64,000 nt of DNA from Phlebopus portentosus (lineage: Eukaryota > Basidiomycota > Agaricomycetes > Boletales > Boletinellaceae): assembly GCA_037892935.1 (NCBI GenBank), contig JAYXKI010000003.1, positions 2,418,001-2,482,000 on the forward strand. The letters are read 5' to 3'. Below the pieces are notes generated by a model. It had not been told where the DNA came from. It did no database searches and saw only the letters and a list, made by a program, of their open reading frames with translations. The position numbers and the translations under genes are program-made. Of this stretch, positions 1-13,541 are shown in pieces; positions within the stretch are counted from its first letter, which is position 1, and the number at the start of each line of letters is the position of its first letter.

Positions 1-628
1 TATCACCAGCGACAAACATGATCTGGGTCCCTGAGCGGAGATCCGCTGTCCACTGCAGACTCGTCGAGGTATCAGTAACATGGGCTATTTCGAACGATTC
101 GCCCCCGGGAATGAGACCGAGTATATCAACAGGCTCTTCCGCTTCCGATCCCCAAGAAATGTCAACTGGCTCGCACTGCCCAATGTCGTCTGGAAGAAAC
201 AAAAAGAACTTCGGATGAGACTGGGTCGTGCTCAGGCAGCTTGAGTCCGATGAAGAGGCAACCGTCGTGATCGCCGAGGTGCCTGTGCAACAATCAGAGC
301 GTGCTTAACTTGATTCTGCGAGAAGTGCAATACCTCCAGCCCCGACTCCGGATGCATCGTTCAGTACTGCCACGAACTGCGACTGCGCTGGAAAATCAAG
401 CACGAACGAGACAAAAGTGACGCTCGATACATCTTTCTGTATGATTGTCCTCGTTTCTGGATTAAGATGGCCAACGGGGACCAGCAACAGCGTGAAAGGT
501 GCTCGTCCACCGGTCCATTCGACGGTCATATTAGCGCATTGCGTTGGCGTACTGGTGAAGTAGAATGTAAAGGCATGAGATGAGAGGACGATGTAAGAAA
601 GTAATACAGTCAGCGACAAGAGATGCAT
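1..628 (-). CDS. Secreted Ser-rich surface protein, 3' end outside window
   Basis: The protein starts with a clear signal peptide (start codon 626-628; about 19 residues, hydrophobic core, then SHAFTFYF). A beta-rich module follows with the pattern TPTQCANMTVEWTGG. Exons are 334-628 and 1-282. The 51-bp intron (283-333, GTATTG...GCACAG) removes an in-frame stop and joins AGG to TSAITTV, after which comes SSSDSSCL. A second similar module follows (QCEPVDISWG), so the protein is built of repeated modules. This layout is common in basidiomycete secreted or surface proteins that often end in a transmembrane helix or GPI signal; that part would lie beyond position 1. Function is unknown. The assignment rests on architecture and recognisable module motifs, not on any catalytic site. 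Confidence 0.75.
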
Positions 629-944
629 GTTGGTAACATTAGGAGGGTGCTAGTCTAGTAGGATTAGGGCTGAACGGGGCCCAAGAGTATTATCTACTAC
701 GCATGCGTGGCGATCTCGTCATGGCGGTCAAAGATTGAATACCAGAAAAGCTTCCGGCCCCAGTACTACGTTGTAGTATCATATCTTCTCCACCCCACCC
801 GCTGTACCTCTTTTCCTTATTACAAATCAAAAAATACAATAATACACTTTGTCCGCAGTGACGTGTGACAGACGCGTTATTCGAGACGCGTTTCCATCTA
901 CGCGCGTCGCATTCGCTCTCAGGCTGACCGCCACGCTACCTGCA
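629..944. other. Divergent intergenic region (secreted protein / DPB2)
   Basis: The 316 bp between two divergent start codons hold the promoters of both genes. I see no ORF, repeat or RNA gene here. Confidence 0.5.
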
Positions 945-3170
945 ATGGCAACTCCGCTGCAGACCACAATCATTAAAGCGAGTTGATCGTCTTTTCCCGA
1001 TATCTTCCCAGCTCACTTCGCATCGCAGGGATTTCGCAAGTACAGCCATGCTTTAGGTCCGGAGACACTTCAATTTGTTGAGGAGATATGTATGGAAACT
1101 TGGCCAGAGGAGGATCTACCCGAGGTAGAAAGATTCGTTGAACGATTGGCGAAGGAATATAACCAGCAAGATGGTGAGCCGCATGTAAAACAGCGAATCG
1201 CGCATCCATCAGCTGACTTCCATTCAGATGCCGTCATGAAGGTCACTCTTCCGATTCTGCAGCGCGTCTTCCATAATATGCAAGAGAAAGAAGAAAGGAA
1301 ATTTGAAGGGGCAGAAGAAATCCTAGATCCAGAGGAGCATCTATTCTTTGTAGATGCGTATGAAATGCCGCTCTGGCATTGGTCGCAGTCCAGGAGCACC
1401 TTTGAAAAGTACTCATGTCCCGCCTCTTCGTCTCAATGGCTACATACCTAATACTACTAAGCTCAGATCCCCGAATTCTCCAACCATCTCCGGAACCGCG
1501 GACTCAAGAATACTTGCAACCAGAGATCGTCATGACATCATCAAACAAACTATTCTTCGCAATGATCATTTTTCACCATCCACACTTCCTGGTAAAGAAA
1601 GGGATAGATTATTAAATGCAAGTATCTGTGTCTTCATCACTCGTCTGTATACTTAGTTTGCTCATGCTTATAGTTGCGGACTACGAAACAATTGTTGGGC
1701 CGAGCAGGGGAACGCTTTCTTTTGTTCGGTCTTCTCTGTTACTCGAAGGAAGGAAAGCTGTGTTTGGAAGATGCGGAAGGAAAAGTAGAACTCGATTTTT
1801 CGCAGATGGTAAGTGTACTCTCCCAGATAGAAGAAACATAATAATGTATTACGTTGTAGGAAATCCCTAGTGAGGGTTTCTTTACGGAAGGATGCTTTGC
1901 CTTGGTCGAAGGCGACTATACTGAGGAAGAGACGTTGATTGTCATTGCAATAGGCCATCCTCCCTGCGAACGAAGAGAGGTTTCCCGGTTAGTATTGCTA
2001 CCAACTAGGCTTCGGGCGACAACACCTCAATATTGCATGCAGGTCAATATATGGACATATCGATTTTCTGGGGAAGGGAGCGTCCACTCCTCTGGAAGAT
2101 GTAAGTATGCCTGTTTATGAATCTCGCTTATCCTCCTCATGATAGTGTCTCTATAGGCCACGATCGAACGGCGTATATCCAAGGAGTTTGAGAATCTGAT
2201 GTTTCATTGTCTCTCGGATGTGTGGCTAGATCATCCTCAGACGTTTGTAGGACTAGCCAATGTTTTTGAAAGATGCATGGAGGCAGAAATGATTCCTTTC
2301 GTCTTTATTCTTTGCGGTAATTTCACCAATCGCGGCATACCGCAGGGCAATAGTCGGGAAATCCAAGCATATCAAGGCAAGTCATGAATATCTCTCTAAT
2401 TTATGATAGACTCTGACTAAATTTACAGAGAGGTTTTGATCGTCTAGCTGATCTCATTGCTAGCTACCCAGTAATTGCACGAACTACTCATTTCGTTTTC
2501 GTTCCCGGACCCTTGGATATCACAGCTAATTCTATACTGCCGCGTCGTCCTTTACTTTCCTCATTTGTGGGCAAGCTCAAGTCCAGCCTAGCAAAGCCCC
2601 ATTTTCTTAGCAATCCTTGTCGAATTAAATGTTTCGGTCAGGAGATAGTAATTTACAGGGATGACATGATGGCGCGCATGCTACGGAATCTTGTCGGAGT
2701 GAAACCGGATATCCGAAATGATGACATGAAACGATTCGTAGGCGCCTTCCAGTTAGCACCGCTAAGAATGTTGACTGATTTTCGGATAGCTAGTCCAGTC
2801 GGTTATAGATCAAGCACACCTTAGCCCTTTTACGAGAAACGTTCAGCCAATCTTGTCGGAGTACGATCATACCCTTCGACTATATCCTATGCCGAACGCA
2901 GTGCGTGATTCCGTTTACTCCTGTACCTTTTAGCATTAATTACTATCCTCAAGGTTATTTTGGCGGACAAGTATGAAGGATATGAATTAACCTACGAAGG
3001 CTGCCATGTTTTCAATCCCGGAAGCTTCGTCGGTAATTCATTCGGCTTCTATACATACTTCCCTTCAAAACGCCGATCCGAGAGTTCGTAAGTGTCACAC
3101 ATCCAAAACAAAACAAAAAACATTATGCTCAAATGAACGCTTCAGATCCGTTGAAATGGAGGAAGACTGA
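945..3170 (+). CDS. DPB2: DNA polymerase epsilon subunit B (Dpb2/POLE2)
   Basis: This is the second subunit of the leading-strand replicase; it holds the catalytic subunit at the CMG helicase in the nucleus. Exons: 945-977, 1029-1408, 1467-1617, 1674-1808, 1860-1987, 2043-2100, 2157-2376, 2433-2737, 2790-2900, 2954-3087, 3146-3170, giving 559 aa. Family landmarks seen in order are an N-terminal helical part ([17 protein letters not shown]), an OB-fold region ([17 protein letters not shown]), and the inactive calcineurin-like phosphoesterase domain with [28 protein letters not shown] and FNPGSF. Human POLE2 has the same order of motifs. Three of the ten introns (978-1028, 1618-1673, 2377-2432) keep frame and family sequence only, or best, with GC donors (GCGAGT, GCAAGT, GCAAGT). 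The last exon is 25 nt. The 33-nt first exon is the least certain part. Confidence 0.92.
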
Positions 3171-3678
3171 GGACATACGCATCTATCGTCGTTCGTTCTG
3201 TTGTATCTCGGTAACATAGTCATGATATTTCGCAAGACAGGAAGGTTCTGCAGAAACTAGAGATATAGAGATACATATACATCAGACTAACTCGTTTCCG
3301 AAGCGTGAGAATGTTACCCAAATTGGAAAAAGAGCTGATCGGATGAGAGCTTACATGTACCCGTTCCGATCAAAATTTCTAAGGGCTCGGAATGAGTTTT
3401 TGCCCGGTGTGATAAGGAAATCGAAGCGCTGATCCGTCGATCAGTACATAACGCATACCACGTAAGCAACGCACTGGCCTTGACGCGTAGTACCGCGCCT
3501 CGTTGTCTTCTCGAACTATGTCGTAGACTCTGTCAAAATCTAGACCTATCATACCTCCGCTCTCATTTCATCAAGCGATACTCTAGCAGGGAGTGCCCTG
3601 CGTATTCGCTTACACTTTTCATCCTTTCGAGAATCCGAATTCATCTGAACAAGGCCTTGTTCATTCGTCGACCTGCTC
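3171..3678. other. Intergenic, DPB2 3' side / Fmp27-like 5' side
   Basis: The 508 bp hold the DPB2 3' UTR and the promoter of the next gene. I see no coding or structural signal in it. Confidence 0.4.
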
Positions 3679-6600
3679 ATGACTTGGCGTAGTCTTACAG
3701 CCGTTGTCCAATGGCCGATGTGTCTACTTGTTGGCTGTTGCTCGTGGGACTCAAAATGGGCTCAATGGATGGTTCTCGGAATCCAGATACTAGTGATTGG
3801 GCAGATCTTTCGAGCGTGGATCGGACCGTATATCCTGAGGACAGTTTCAAAGAGGGTGCAAGTTCGCCGGATGAGCTTACGCTCTGTTCGAGGAGTTTAT
3901 GTCCGACTTGCGTCGATGACCATCAGAATCGATAGAGTCGGTATATCCTATCATCCGTCCGCTGAGGCCATGCGCCGTTTCTCGTTCAAAGTTGAAGGTC
4001 TTTGGGTAGAGATCCATGAGCTCAAGTCCCGGCGCCATTCTCGACTGCAGACGCGTCAATCCCCTTCGCGGCGTTTCAGTCGTCTGCCGACCTTGGCTGA
4101 TTTCAATCCGTCGCCAGTAGCTCGTCGACTTTGGTCCGTGTATTCTGCGATTTACGCCTCGTTAGAACCCTACATGCGCCCCGTAATACGATCCTTCTTC
4201 ATTGCCGTGACGCGTTTAGGAATCAGATGCCTACCCTTACTCACCCAAGTCGTCGATTTCGAACTGGAACGGGCCTTATTCACCTTCACGACTTTACCGG
4301 AGGTGCACATAACTATTCGCAGTGTAACTCTGTCCGCGGCAGTTGAGTTCAGCAACTTGGAGAGTGTTGTAGGGACTGCAACTGAACATCCGCGCAACCG
4401 TCTTCATCGGCGATTCATGAGCGTAGCCCACTTACGAACCCGATTTGCCGGTAGCTTCAAACGTATCTGGAGCCATGCCTGGGGGGGAACGCAAGGTTCT
4501 GTTTCTTTTTCCATCAAAATACAGAAAGTGTCGGGATTCTCGAGCATGTCTAAATGGATACAGTTTAATCCCGACGCTGTCAATTCTCCTAGGCATGCTT
4601 GTGCATCTCGGTTTGCTTTCGTCACACATTCTATTCACAACAAGGATATGTGTTTTGACTTGCAAGATACCACCGAACTTCTCGTTTCTTTTGAGGTTGG
4701 GCAGACGAAGAGAATAATCCGAGATCACAGCATAACCTCAACGTTGAAACTGCCTTCCATACAGGTCTTCGCAGCTCAATTCGCAACTTTGCTGACGGCG
4801 GTCTCAGCTGCAAGGCAATCCTCCGGCAATCACGTCATTGTGGATGATCGTTCGATCGTGCAACACAAGGTAATTCTATCATGAGCATTTGCATATAATG
4901 AAACTCATTTGCATCACTAGAAATCCGTTCTTTTCAAGGATAACAGGTCTGATAGACGCCGACCGCAATCACTTGAGGTCAAACAACTGCTTTTTGCCTC
5001 TTGTACCCCCAATAGCGTCGTTGCTTACCAATGCCTTTTGCAGGTCTCGTTACTTCGTTGCGTAGATGTATCTTTGAAGGATGTATCTGTTCACCACGTA
5101 ATTCATGGTGCGGTCGAAGGCAGTCCACAATATTTTACAGGCCACATCCGTAGCCTCTCTGTCTCTTTCGAGTTCGGAGAACCTGAGAAGACTTCTCTTC
5201 ACAAAGATTTTCTGGGTAACCGCCCTGACAGAGCTGCGGACTTCGACACGGAGATCTTGTCGTATTCTTTTGTTGCTAAAGAGATGACCGTTCAAAGGAG
5301 AAGTGCGATGGAGAGTGTGCCTCCTTCCAGAGTGATTTCGATCAGCTCAATCCATTTACATGGCTTTGCTACTCAGTGGACTTTGCTGAACATGCCTGCG
5401 CCTCCCATCTTCCAAGGAGATCCGAACGCCTCCCTGCTTGTCATTAAGCTCAATGTTCTCGCTCCCCAGCTGAGCGAGCGCGTGGACGTCGTTGTCGATA
5501 TTCTCGACCATGTGCGCAAAGCAAGATCAAGCTCTTCTACACCTCGTGGACCGTTACGGGTTCTCCGATTTGTCCCCCGAGTAATGCTAGACATTGCTGT
5601 CGATGATGTTGCCGCGTGCCTTACACCCGTGGAGAGGAACGGAAGTCCTGCTGCTTCGCTTATCCTCAGCAGTACGCAGTGTGTTATGTCCATGTCAACT
5701 TCCTTTGGGTTCTTCCCGTTTGCGAAGTCAACTATTTCAGAACTCCAGGAGCCTGGTTCCATTCCTTTGGAATTCTCATTTTCAATATGTTCGCTATTGG
5801 GACCGGCATTTGTGATGTTACTTCCGAAGCCATTTAGTCTCGATACGTCTTCAACGGAATCGGTCGATAGCACTGGAGTAGCCGGAATCGGGGGAGACCC
5901 GCTGTTATCGTTGAGCGCTGTTGAGCTCACAGCGTCAGGACAATCTCTAGGTGTTCTTTTTGGAGAACAAGATGAAGTTGCCGTCGACGTTGCATCGACA
6001 ATGACCGACGTGAGATGTGTGACCGATGCCATTTCGTTAGAATTGTGGCAGCCTTACGCGATTTCTTCGCTTATGGCCCTTCTCGACGCAAGAACTGACC
6101 TCGCAAACCAGTCAACTCAGCTGCGGACCAGTTTGTTGGATAGCCTTCCCGGTAGCGTCACTGCCCACTTTGCTGTTGGGGAACTTGGCGTTATCGTCAC
6201 TGGTAAAGATATCAACCCGAACGAGAACTTGGGCCTGTCCAGAGGAATCGCTGTAAGGACCGGGTTTTCACTCCAGCTTTGTTCCATGCACGATCGAAGG
6301 AATTACGTCCGTATTCCAAAACGATTTACACAGGCGCATGGCAGGCAACGTCTATCCTTGTCCGAGGAGCTACTTTTCGACGCAATCTCAATTTCAGACG
6401 TTTCTTCAGAGCATCCGACGAAATTCGCGCTTTTACGGTGCGAGATGTGGGACGCGGCAGTCCGCACTGCCGTTGCAACGGAGTTCGCCGCTGACCAGGC
6501 ATACGGCGCAAAGGAAGAAACCGAAGATCTGAAATCGAACGAGTTCATTTGGGTCAGACATGTGCAGATGGACGCTTTGGTCAAACGTTTGAGTTTGACG

Positions 6601-9600
6601 GACGGTTATGATAAGATGACCGAACAATTTCAGCTTTCGGTGAAGATACCGAATGTGCGAGCTTACGTCCAGCTTTTCCATATTTATTCCTCCTTACTTG
6701 CACTTCATTCCGTGCGATTCCTTTTTCGATCACGGCACGTCGCTCAACCGTCCCGGCGCATTTTGGTTACTCTCAAGGTTTCGATAACCACACTTCAGCT
6801 CTTGTTAAAGTTTCCCCTCAAAGAGCAGATCTGCTTCAGAGTCAACGGGATTCGAATGCAGGGGTCTGGAAAGCAGGACATGACTGCAGAATGGGGTAAC
6901 CTCTTCGCTTGGGTCCCTAGTGTACGAGAGCGAGAAGAGGGAAAGTGGGAAGAACTGGCACGACTTCGTTCTTGGAGACTAGCCTGCAATTTTTCAGAAG
7001 ATGTACAAGTTGCTTTTTCTGTGGCGGGCGAAGCAGTGCGTCTCTGTATTCCGCATGGATATGTGATGGCCGATTTCGTCCTCGATGCTAGCATTCTCTT
7101 GAAATCCGTCAAGCACTTGCTTAGGACCATCCCTTCTGGCATGTTCCGACCAGTGCCTCCTCCGGATGCTGAAGATGCGAAGATTATTCCGACGATAAAC
7201 CTGAAGATTGGGTGTATCTCTTTAGAGGCGTCTGATGATCCATTCGAGGCCAAATTAGGGCTTATCTGGAGAGCAGGAGTCGAGGCTGCGAGGTCGCGAC
7301 TGGATCGAGAAGAAGCATTCCAGGATAAAGTAGCAACTATAAGAGCAGCTGAGGCCGAGAAGACGGACATGCCCGACAGGGAGAGTCGCTTCAGTCCACA
7401 ACATACGGTCTCCATCGAAGAGGCGCACGCACGACTGCTACTTGTCCATGCCCTTTCGTGGTTCGCACTTCATCGTGAATATCATGACAGACAAAGGAGG
7501 AACGAGATCAACGTAAGAAAAGAGATCAGAGGCGAACATTTCAATCTCTCCGGATTTGACGTCGATCCTATGGTCCCCCTTGCCGAGTCATCAAAGACAC
7601 CTCCCTTGCTTCGTTTCATTACATCTCAAGTTGACCTCAGGATTTCGCCTCCAAGTTTTCCTGTATGCGATTTACCGAATTATCTGCATGACCTCGGCAA
7701 AGGTCTACCTCTTGATTCCCGATTCACGTTACTGATTCCATTTCATCTACACATGACAATGGGTTCCACGTGTGTAACATTAAGAGACTATCCGCTTCCG
7801 CTGCTTAATATTGTTCAAGACTCCCCATCGAAGGAAGAAGCTTGGATGGTGGACACGGATTTTGTTATCGCCGAGGAAGTTGGGAAAGAATCATCGGTAG
7901 TGTGGAGAGAGTGCCCTGTGGTATTGGAAGAGTCGAATGGCGTGGGATCCAAGCCTCTCACTCTGTCTATCTCAAAGACGACTATGCCTATTAAGACATA
8001 TGCAAACCCCACGGTTAACGTGTTAACAAGTCAGCTCACCGAGTTCTGCTGGTGTAACAGCTATGCTCCCGCTCTTCAGGACGTCATGAGGATACTGGAT
8101 ACGCTGACCACCCCACCCCCGGATCCATCTCCCCATTTAGGATTTTGGGACAAGGCGAGTCGAGGTGTTGATAAAGAATTGGGCGATTGAATTTGACCAT
8201 CCATTGTAGATTCGATTGGCATTTCATTGGCGAGTCGACTTCAGTTTTGCCAGTGATGTTCGCCTTAATCTTAAAGGTTTCTGACTACGCGACCACTGAG
8301 ACAGAAATTTTCACTGATTATTCGTTGTAGGCTCTCGTGATCCTCACGCTACGGATGGTTCTGGTGCTGGTTTCGCTTTCTGCTGGAACGGAAATACCAA
8401 AATGTCGATCGGACAAGCGAATCCAGAGAATGAGATCTTGCAGGTCTGCAGTGATACAATGCTGGTCGTGATTCCTGAGTAAGAGTTACTTGATGCTTTG
8501 TCTTCGTGTACTTATTCACTTCCAGGTTTTCGAAACGTGGTGCTGGTGGAGTCGCCGGAGAAGGTATTCCTTCTCGTTTTGCTCGAGCCGCAGTTACTTT
8601 GAATCAGGGCCTGAAGGACGTCGGAACTCTTTTAAGAAGATCTGTGCCAAATTTTCTTCGGGTATAAAGTGGGGTATAGGCATCGTATTGGAACGAAAAT
8701 GTGGAAAGGCTTGTTTGAAATGCGGCGGGAATTTTTCTTGTCGTTTATTTGACTTCCGTCCTCATTACGAGGTTATTCTGGAACCAAAGCCCGGGATTCC
8801 GGCTGAGAATGTGAGTGGCTTCTCACATTACGGGTAATGCACGTTTTCAGTAGCTGTCCTATAGACACTCGAGGACTCTTATCGCGGATTTCGTTCGGAT
8901 TTCATCCATTTTTCGACCTCACTCTCCTCTTTGGATAACGACAAGATGGCATTCGGAAAGCCTGGCTCGAGCAGCTTCCACCTGACTCCTAAAACCTTTG
9001 CCCATTTTTGGTCGTGGTGGGGGCTTTTTGATCGTTACCTTTCCCTTCCTATTCGCCAGGGCAAGCTTTTCCCAAATGCCCGACCTCCCTCAAAGAAATT
9101 CGGTCGTCACTTAGCGACTATAAAGGTGACTTTTACTATCGTTTCAGTCTAAGGCACGAGTCTGATCAGAACGTTGAAGTATCGTGTTGGTGTCCAACGA
9201 CTATTCATATCGCATTTGTATATGGATGATACCAGGGAAAGCTGGTCTGAAGGTATTACTCATTGTGTTGGAGTAAAAGCTCTCGTCAAGTCATTCGAAG
9301 CCGATATGCATCAGAGAGAGCAGGAGGCCATTGTTCCTGGAGTAGTCCCTAATAGGCCTAAGAAAATTCGCCACAAGCCATTTTATGCCGCAGAGGTTAA
9401 ACTATCTGACCTCCAGCTCTGTGCTATTTTGGCGACTTTCACCGACCCATCAAAGCGCTTACTTGATCTCCAGGGTGTCCCGAAAGAGAGTAAATACAAG
9501 GATGTTCGGCCTGAGGATGCCAACGACCTACTCCGTGACTTCTGGTTTGACATGGACGACTTCGTAGAAATAGACTGGGAACCGACGGAGGACGACCCTC

Positions 9601-12600
9601 CTGTCTATATCTTTCCAGTAGCATCTTGCCCGCGTTTCACGTACTTCAAGCGTACAAGCAAACAACCACATCGCAGCTCAACAGTTGAGAGTAGCAGATT
9701 TGGAAATGAAGACTCGCATGTTTGTCTGATGGGGAAGGAAGAATGTTCGTTCTATGACAAGGGTCTTTTTGGAACCAGTATGCTGATTTAATCTACAGCC
9801 GTGCACTCCCTACAAGCTGATATCATGCGTAAAAGGGTGTCTGAGCTTCGGGAGCATCTCGCATCTCTTGAGGATTCTGCAAACGAGAATATTCCACGGA
9901 TTCCAAAGTGAGTTCATGCTATTAGACTGATGCAATCCTTTTTTATGCTGTTCCAGTCCAAAGCCAAGCAGATCCAGAAAAAGATTCACCAACTTGAACG
10001 ACACATTGTTCAGCTTCAAGAAGCGGAAACTGCCGAGATGTCCCCGCATTATGAACAGTCTGGGGAGTTTGCGAAGTATCTAATGCCCTCGGATATATCC
10101 TTCCCTGCTGACTGGACGGAATTCGACAACGTGTACCAAGCTCATTGTCCAAAGTTCAGGTTGGTATTTGGTATTTCGATGACTCTCGCAAGGTGACTGA
10201 TCACTTGCTAGCCTTTGTAACTCAACGAGAGACGTAAGGCATCTAGGATAGACCTTGACTCAGCAAGCACTTAAAGATCATTTTAACAGATCCTCATGCA
10301 ATATTACTACTGTTCTCGTGCACGTCGAGGAATCGAATATCACATGGCAACAAGGTATTGCCATGTTCCATTCTCACGTTCCTTGACTAAGGTGATATCC
10401 TACTAGAGCTGTTAAGTATATCCGTGACCAAGTCAACAGTCACTTGCGAGACTCGACGGACGCAGACGTGACGAAGAAGTTAAAAAATCCGACCGGCCTT
10501 GCTGCACAAGCGGCTGCTAACGCACTGCGAAAAATACTTACCCATCACGACAATGACGAAAGACCTAGCCAAGCGTCTCAGGCATCGGAAACGGGCGATG
10601 ATGATGAATTCGATCCTATGGCTGGTTGGTCGGATGAAGCCGTTTCTCGAAACAAGAGCCACTTTTGTCTTCTGCTCAAACCTCAAGTAGTCCTTCGGAG
10701 CGAGACAACGAAAGATTCCATGCTTGTTTTAGCTGCCCTGCAGGCGACATTGCAAAGCCATACTATCCTGGATGTTGCGAATATTGATGATCCTATAAGT
10801 GGTAGGGTTATGACGAGGTACTAATCCGTTCAGCCGTCTCACGAGATATTTCCTGACTATTGTGGCAATTCGTTTAGGACACATGCCGTCTTGACTGGAC
10901 TTCAGGCCTTTTCACCTTCGGCCACATGTCGTTCGCGTCATGACGGTGTTCCTCTAGAAGTTCTGTTGGACTTGCGGGCGGAAAGCAGTGATTTTGATCG
11001 TCTGGTGCCCCAGACTAACGCGACTTTCCGCTATGACAAGTTCAACAGACTTCGTTTGCGCAATAAGGTGATCTCAGCGGTCCCAAATTCGGTGGATCAA
11101 TCCAACGAGCATCTTCAGCATCAAACCGTGAGCAGTACCCTATCTCTCGCTGACCCATGCTAATCCACTTCTGTAGGATTTAATTCGCGTTCACGTACCT
11201 CGATTTACCGTATCTGCGAATTCCAAGAATTTCGAGAGCATAGCGAATGTTATCACAAACCTCCTCCTTCGCTCTGATGCAGTTCACAAAACACATTTGA
11301 GCAAAGTTGACACTTTGCTCTTTAGCTACGATTTTGCAGATCTATCAGCCGTAGCAGATGTCGTAGAAAACATCCAATCTAGGCTACGTCGTGCTGCAGA
11401 ACACGAACATGTTCTCGAGAGTATGGTCATGACCGACGACAATAAAGGGCGTTCGGATCTAATGAAGATGAAGGCGCACATCTTCTTACTTTCGGAGGAG
11501 CTGAATCTTATTTTTGAAGCCATCAATCTTGCTCAACAAAAAGCGGATGACAAGCACAGCGATACGAAGATGGCACTCAAAGTAAATACGTCTGCTCGGG
11601 AGATTTCATGGGGCATGGTGGATAGCGCAGGCGAAATGATAGCAAAACTTGCAGTTAGGGGCGTCGAGCACATTTGGCTCAATCGCCAAGACGGATCAAC
11701 TGTGAATAACCTTCTTATAGTCGACCTACAGGTATGCAAAGCCTATTTCATGAGTTCCTTTACTGATTTGAAAAGGCATTTGACGGTTCTCGGGACGCCG
11801 AATGGCCAGAGATACTCAGTAGGTTGTCTGTTCATTCTGGACCAGTACATGTTTAACTCCCATTAGCCAAGTATTCCGAACCCGCCAGCCATCCACTTGT
11901 CAAGGTAAAGAACCTCTAGAGATATGAAAAGAAGCCAAAGGTTAACGGTTTCCGTAGCGAGGTATATTCATGGAGGCAGATTGGACGGTTCTAGCACCTG
12001 TAGGAGGCATTACTATCTTTGAGCGGTTCATACTTGATCTACATCCAATACGGCTCCAATTAGAAGGTTCGTAAATGTTGGTGTTGTCAGTTTTTGCATT
12101 CACGTCTTGCCTTTCTAGCCCGAATTGGAAAGAGAATTATGGAGTATGTCTGGCCTGCGAGAAGAGATCGCAGGCGTCTGGAACACACTCCTGAGGACCA
12201 TGATGCAAGTGCCGAAACCTTCTTTCACCATACTACTGGATATCACCACCCATTTGTCAATCGTCGGCAATCTGTTGACGATGCGTCGCCCTCCCATCAC
12301 AAGAAGCGATACTCGGCTGAAGGAGCACGGCTCCTCCGTCCGGGTTCAAGGCGTATAACTAGCTCACGTTCGTTCACCGATCTCCGAGGTGTCTCTCGTC
12401 AGAATTCCATGAAGTCGGAGGTCTCTGTTTCACCGAACTATTTTACGAGTAACAGATCTGTCACGGAGTTTCCGTTCCGTGAGACTGATCAGATGAAGTC
12501 GGACTCTGCACCAGCAGATCTGCCTTTGGACACTAGTATCGGAGATGATGCTGCAGAAATGAAGACAAGATCAGCACAAAAGACTTTCGTACTTGTTCGC

Positions 12601-13228
12601 ATTTCAAGGTGATACTCGAATTTCCGAACCTTCATTGCAGTAACTAAGAGAGGTCTTCTTCGACAGCATGCACGTCCTGCTCAGCTTTCATAAGGACGGG
12701 TCGTTCTTCTGTCGGGATGCGCGTATTCATACACGAGAACTGCAATATCACAATCAGACGTGGAGTGTATGGTTTCAGTCCTGTATTATCGCACTCATAA
12801 AGCTAATTCATTTGCTAGTTCGAAGAACTAGCCGAGCAGTTTATCCCCAGCGACATGTCGTGGCGAGGATGGATGCGAATGGCACTCCATCAACCACTGA
12901 TCCCGGTACTACCCGTCGCGCGTGAGATCATCTCAAAGACGAAATGGAAAGCGGGAAAGAGCAAGGCATCTCGCCAAACCAGGAAAATTGTCAAGCCTAG
13001 ACCCACGCAGGGCACGCCGAGAAACAGCGAGCAGTCCAGAGTCTCTGGATCACTGTCTGGATTGTAAGCTCCCAAAGTTGAATCATACGTATTTCTGTAC
13101 CATACTCAGATTGCTCCTTTTTTATGTGCAGGTCAAATTCTCCGAACAGTCGAAAACTAAGACGAGAGAAGAGGCCGATAGAGGTATCCCGAACCAATGA
13201 TGACAATATTGAAACGTCTTCAGAGTAA
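3679..13228 (+). CDS. FMP27: Fmp27/BLTP2-family bridge-like lipid-transfer protein
   Basis: A giant protein of about 2,815 codons, close to the size of yeast Fmp27/Hob proteins. The family forms hydrophobic rods that carry lipids between ER and plasma membrane. An N-terminal hydrophobic anchor (MVLGIQILVIGQIF) is followed by a long repeating beta-groove region. The family signature GFWDK ends exon 2, next come IRLAFHWRVDFSF and RLFDFRPHYEV, and the C-terminal Golgi-localisation (Apt1) part ends with FIPSDMSWRGWMRMA. My model has 22 exons: 3679-4869, 4921-8154, 8210-8276, 8331-8478, 8526-8563, 8608-8810, 8865-9125, 9180-9744, 9799-9907, 9957-10159, 10212-10233, 10290-10354, 10407-10817, 10878-11127, 11177-11731, 11776-11818, 11867-11904, 11958-12066, 12119-12608, 12667-12766, 12819-13063, 13132-13228. 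The intron at 8155-8209 has a GC donor. The spliced length is one base short of a multiple of three, and the break lies at the 9907/9957 junction. Confidence 0.9.
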
Positions 13229-13541
13229 AGTAATCCTAGATTCGCCTTATAATTTAATGGCTGCTATGTTACTGCTGTCTGTCGTAGTTGGAAGTAACTT
13301 ATTTTGTATTATTTATGTCGAGAATGAACTGCTTGGATATTATTACTAGCTATTGTGACTAAGCAGGTATTACTTGTTCTATTACTTGTTCCGCAGCCTT
13401 GCGCAGCCACATATGATGACGTAATGGACAATAATAGTTATAATACAGCTAATAAAATATTAATATTGCACCGCTAATATTAATGTCGTCGTTAGTCTCT
13501 TTGCTTCCTTACCCTCACTTCAGCACAACGCGTCCACATTT
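13229..13541. other. AT-rich intergenic region
   Basis: The 313 bp are AT-rich (runs of AATA/TTATT around 13300-13480) between tandem + strand genes. They probably contain the terminator of the Fmp27-like gene and the promoter of the next gene. No ORF or RNA gene is seen. Confidence 0.4.
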
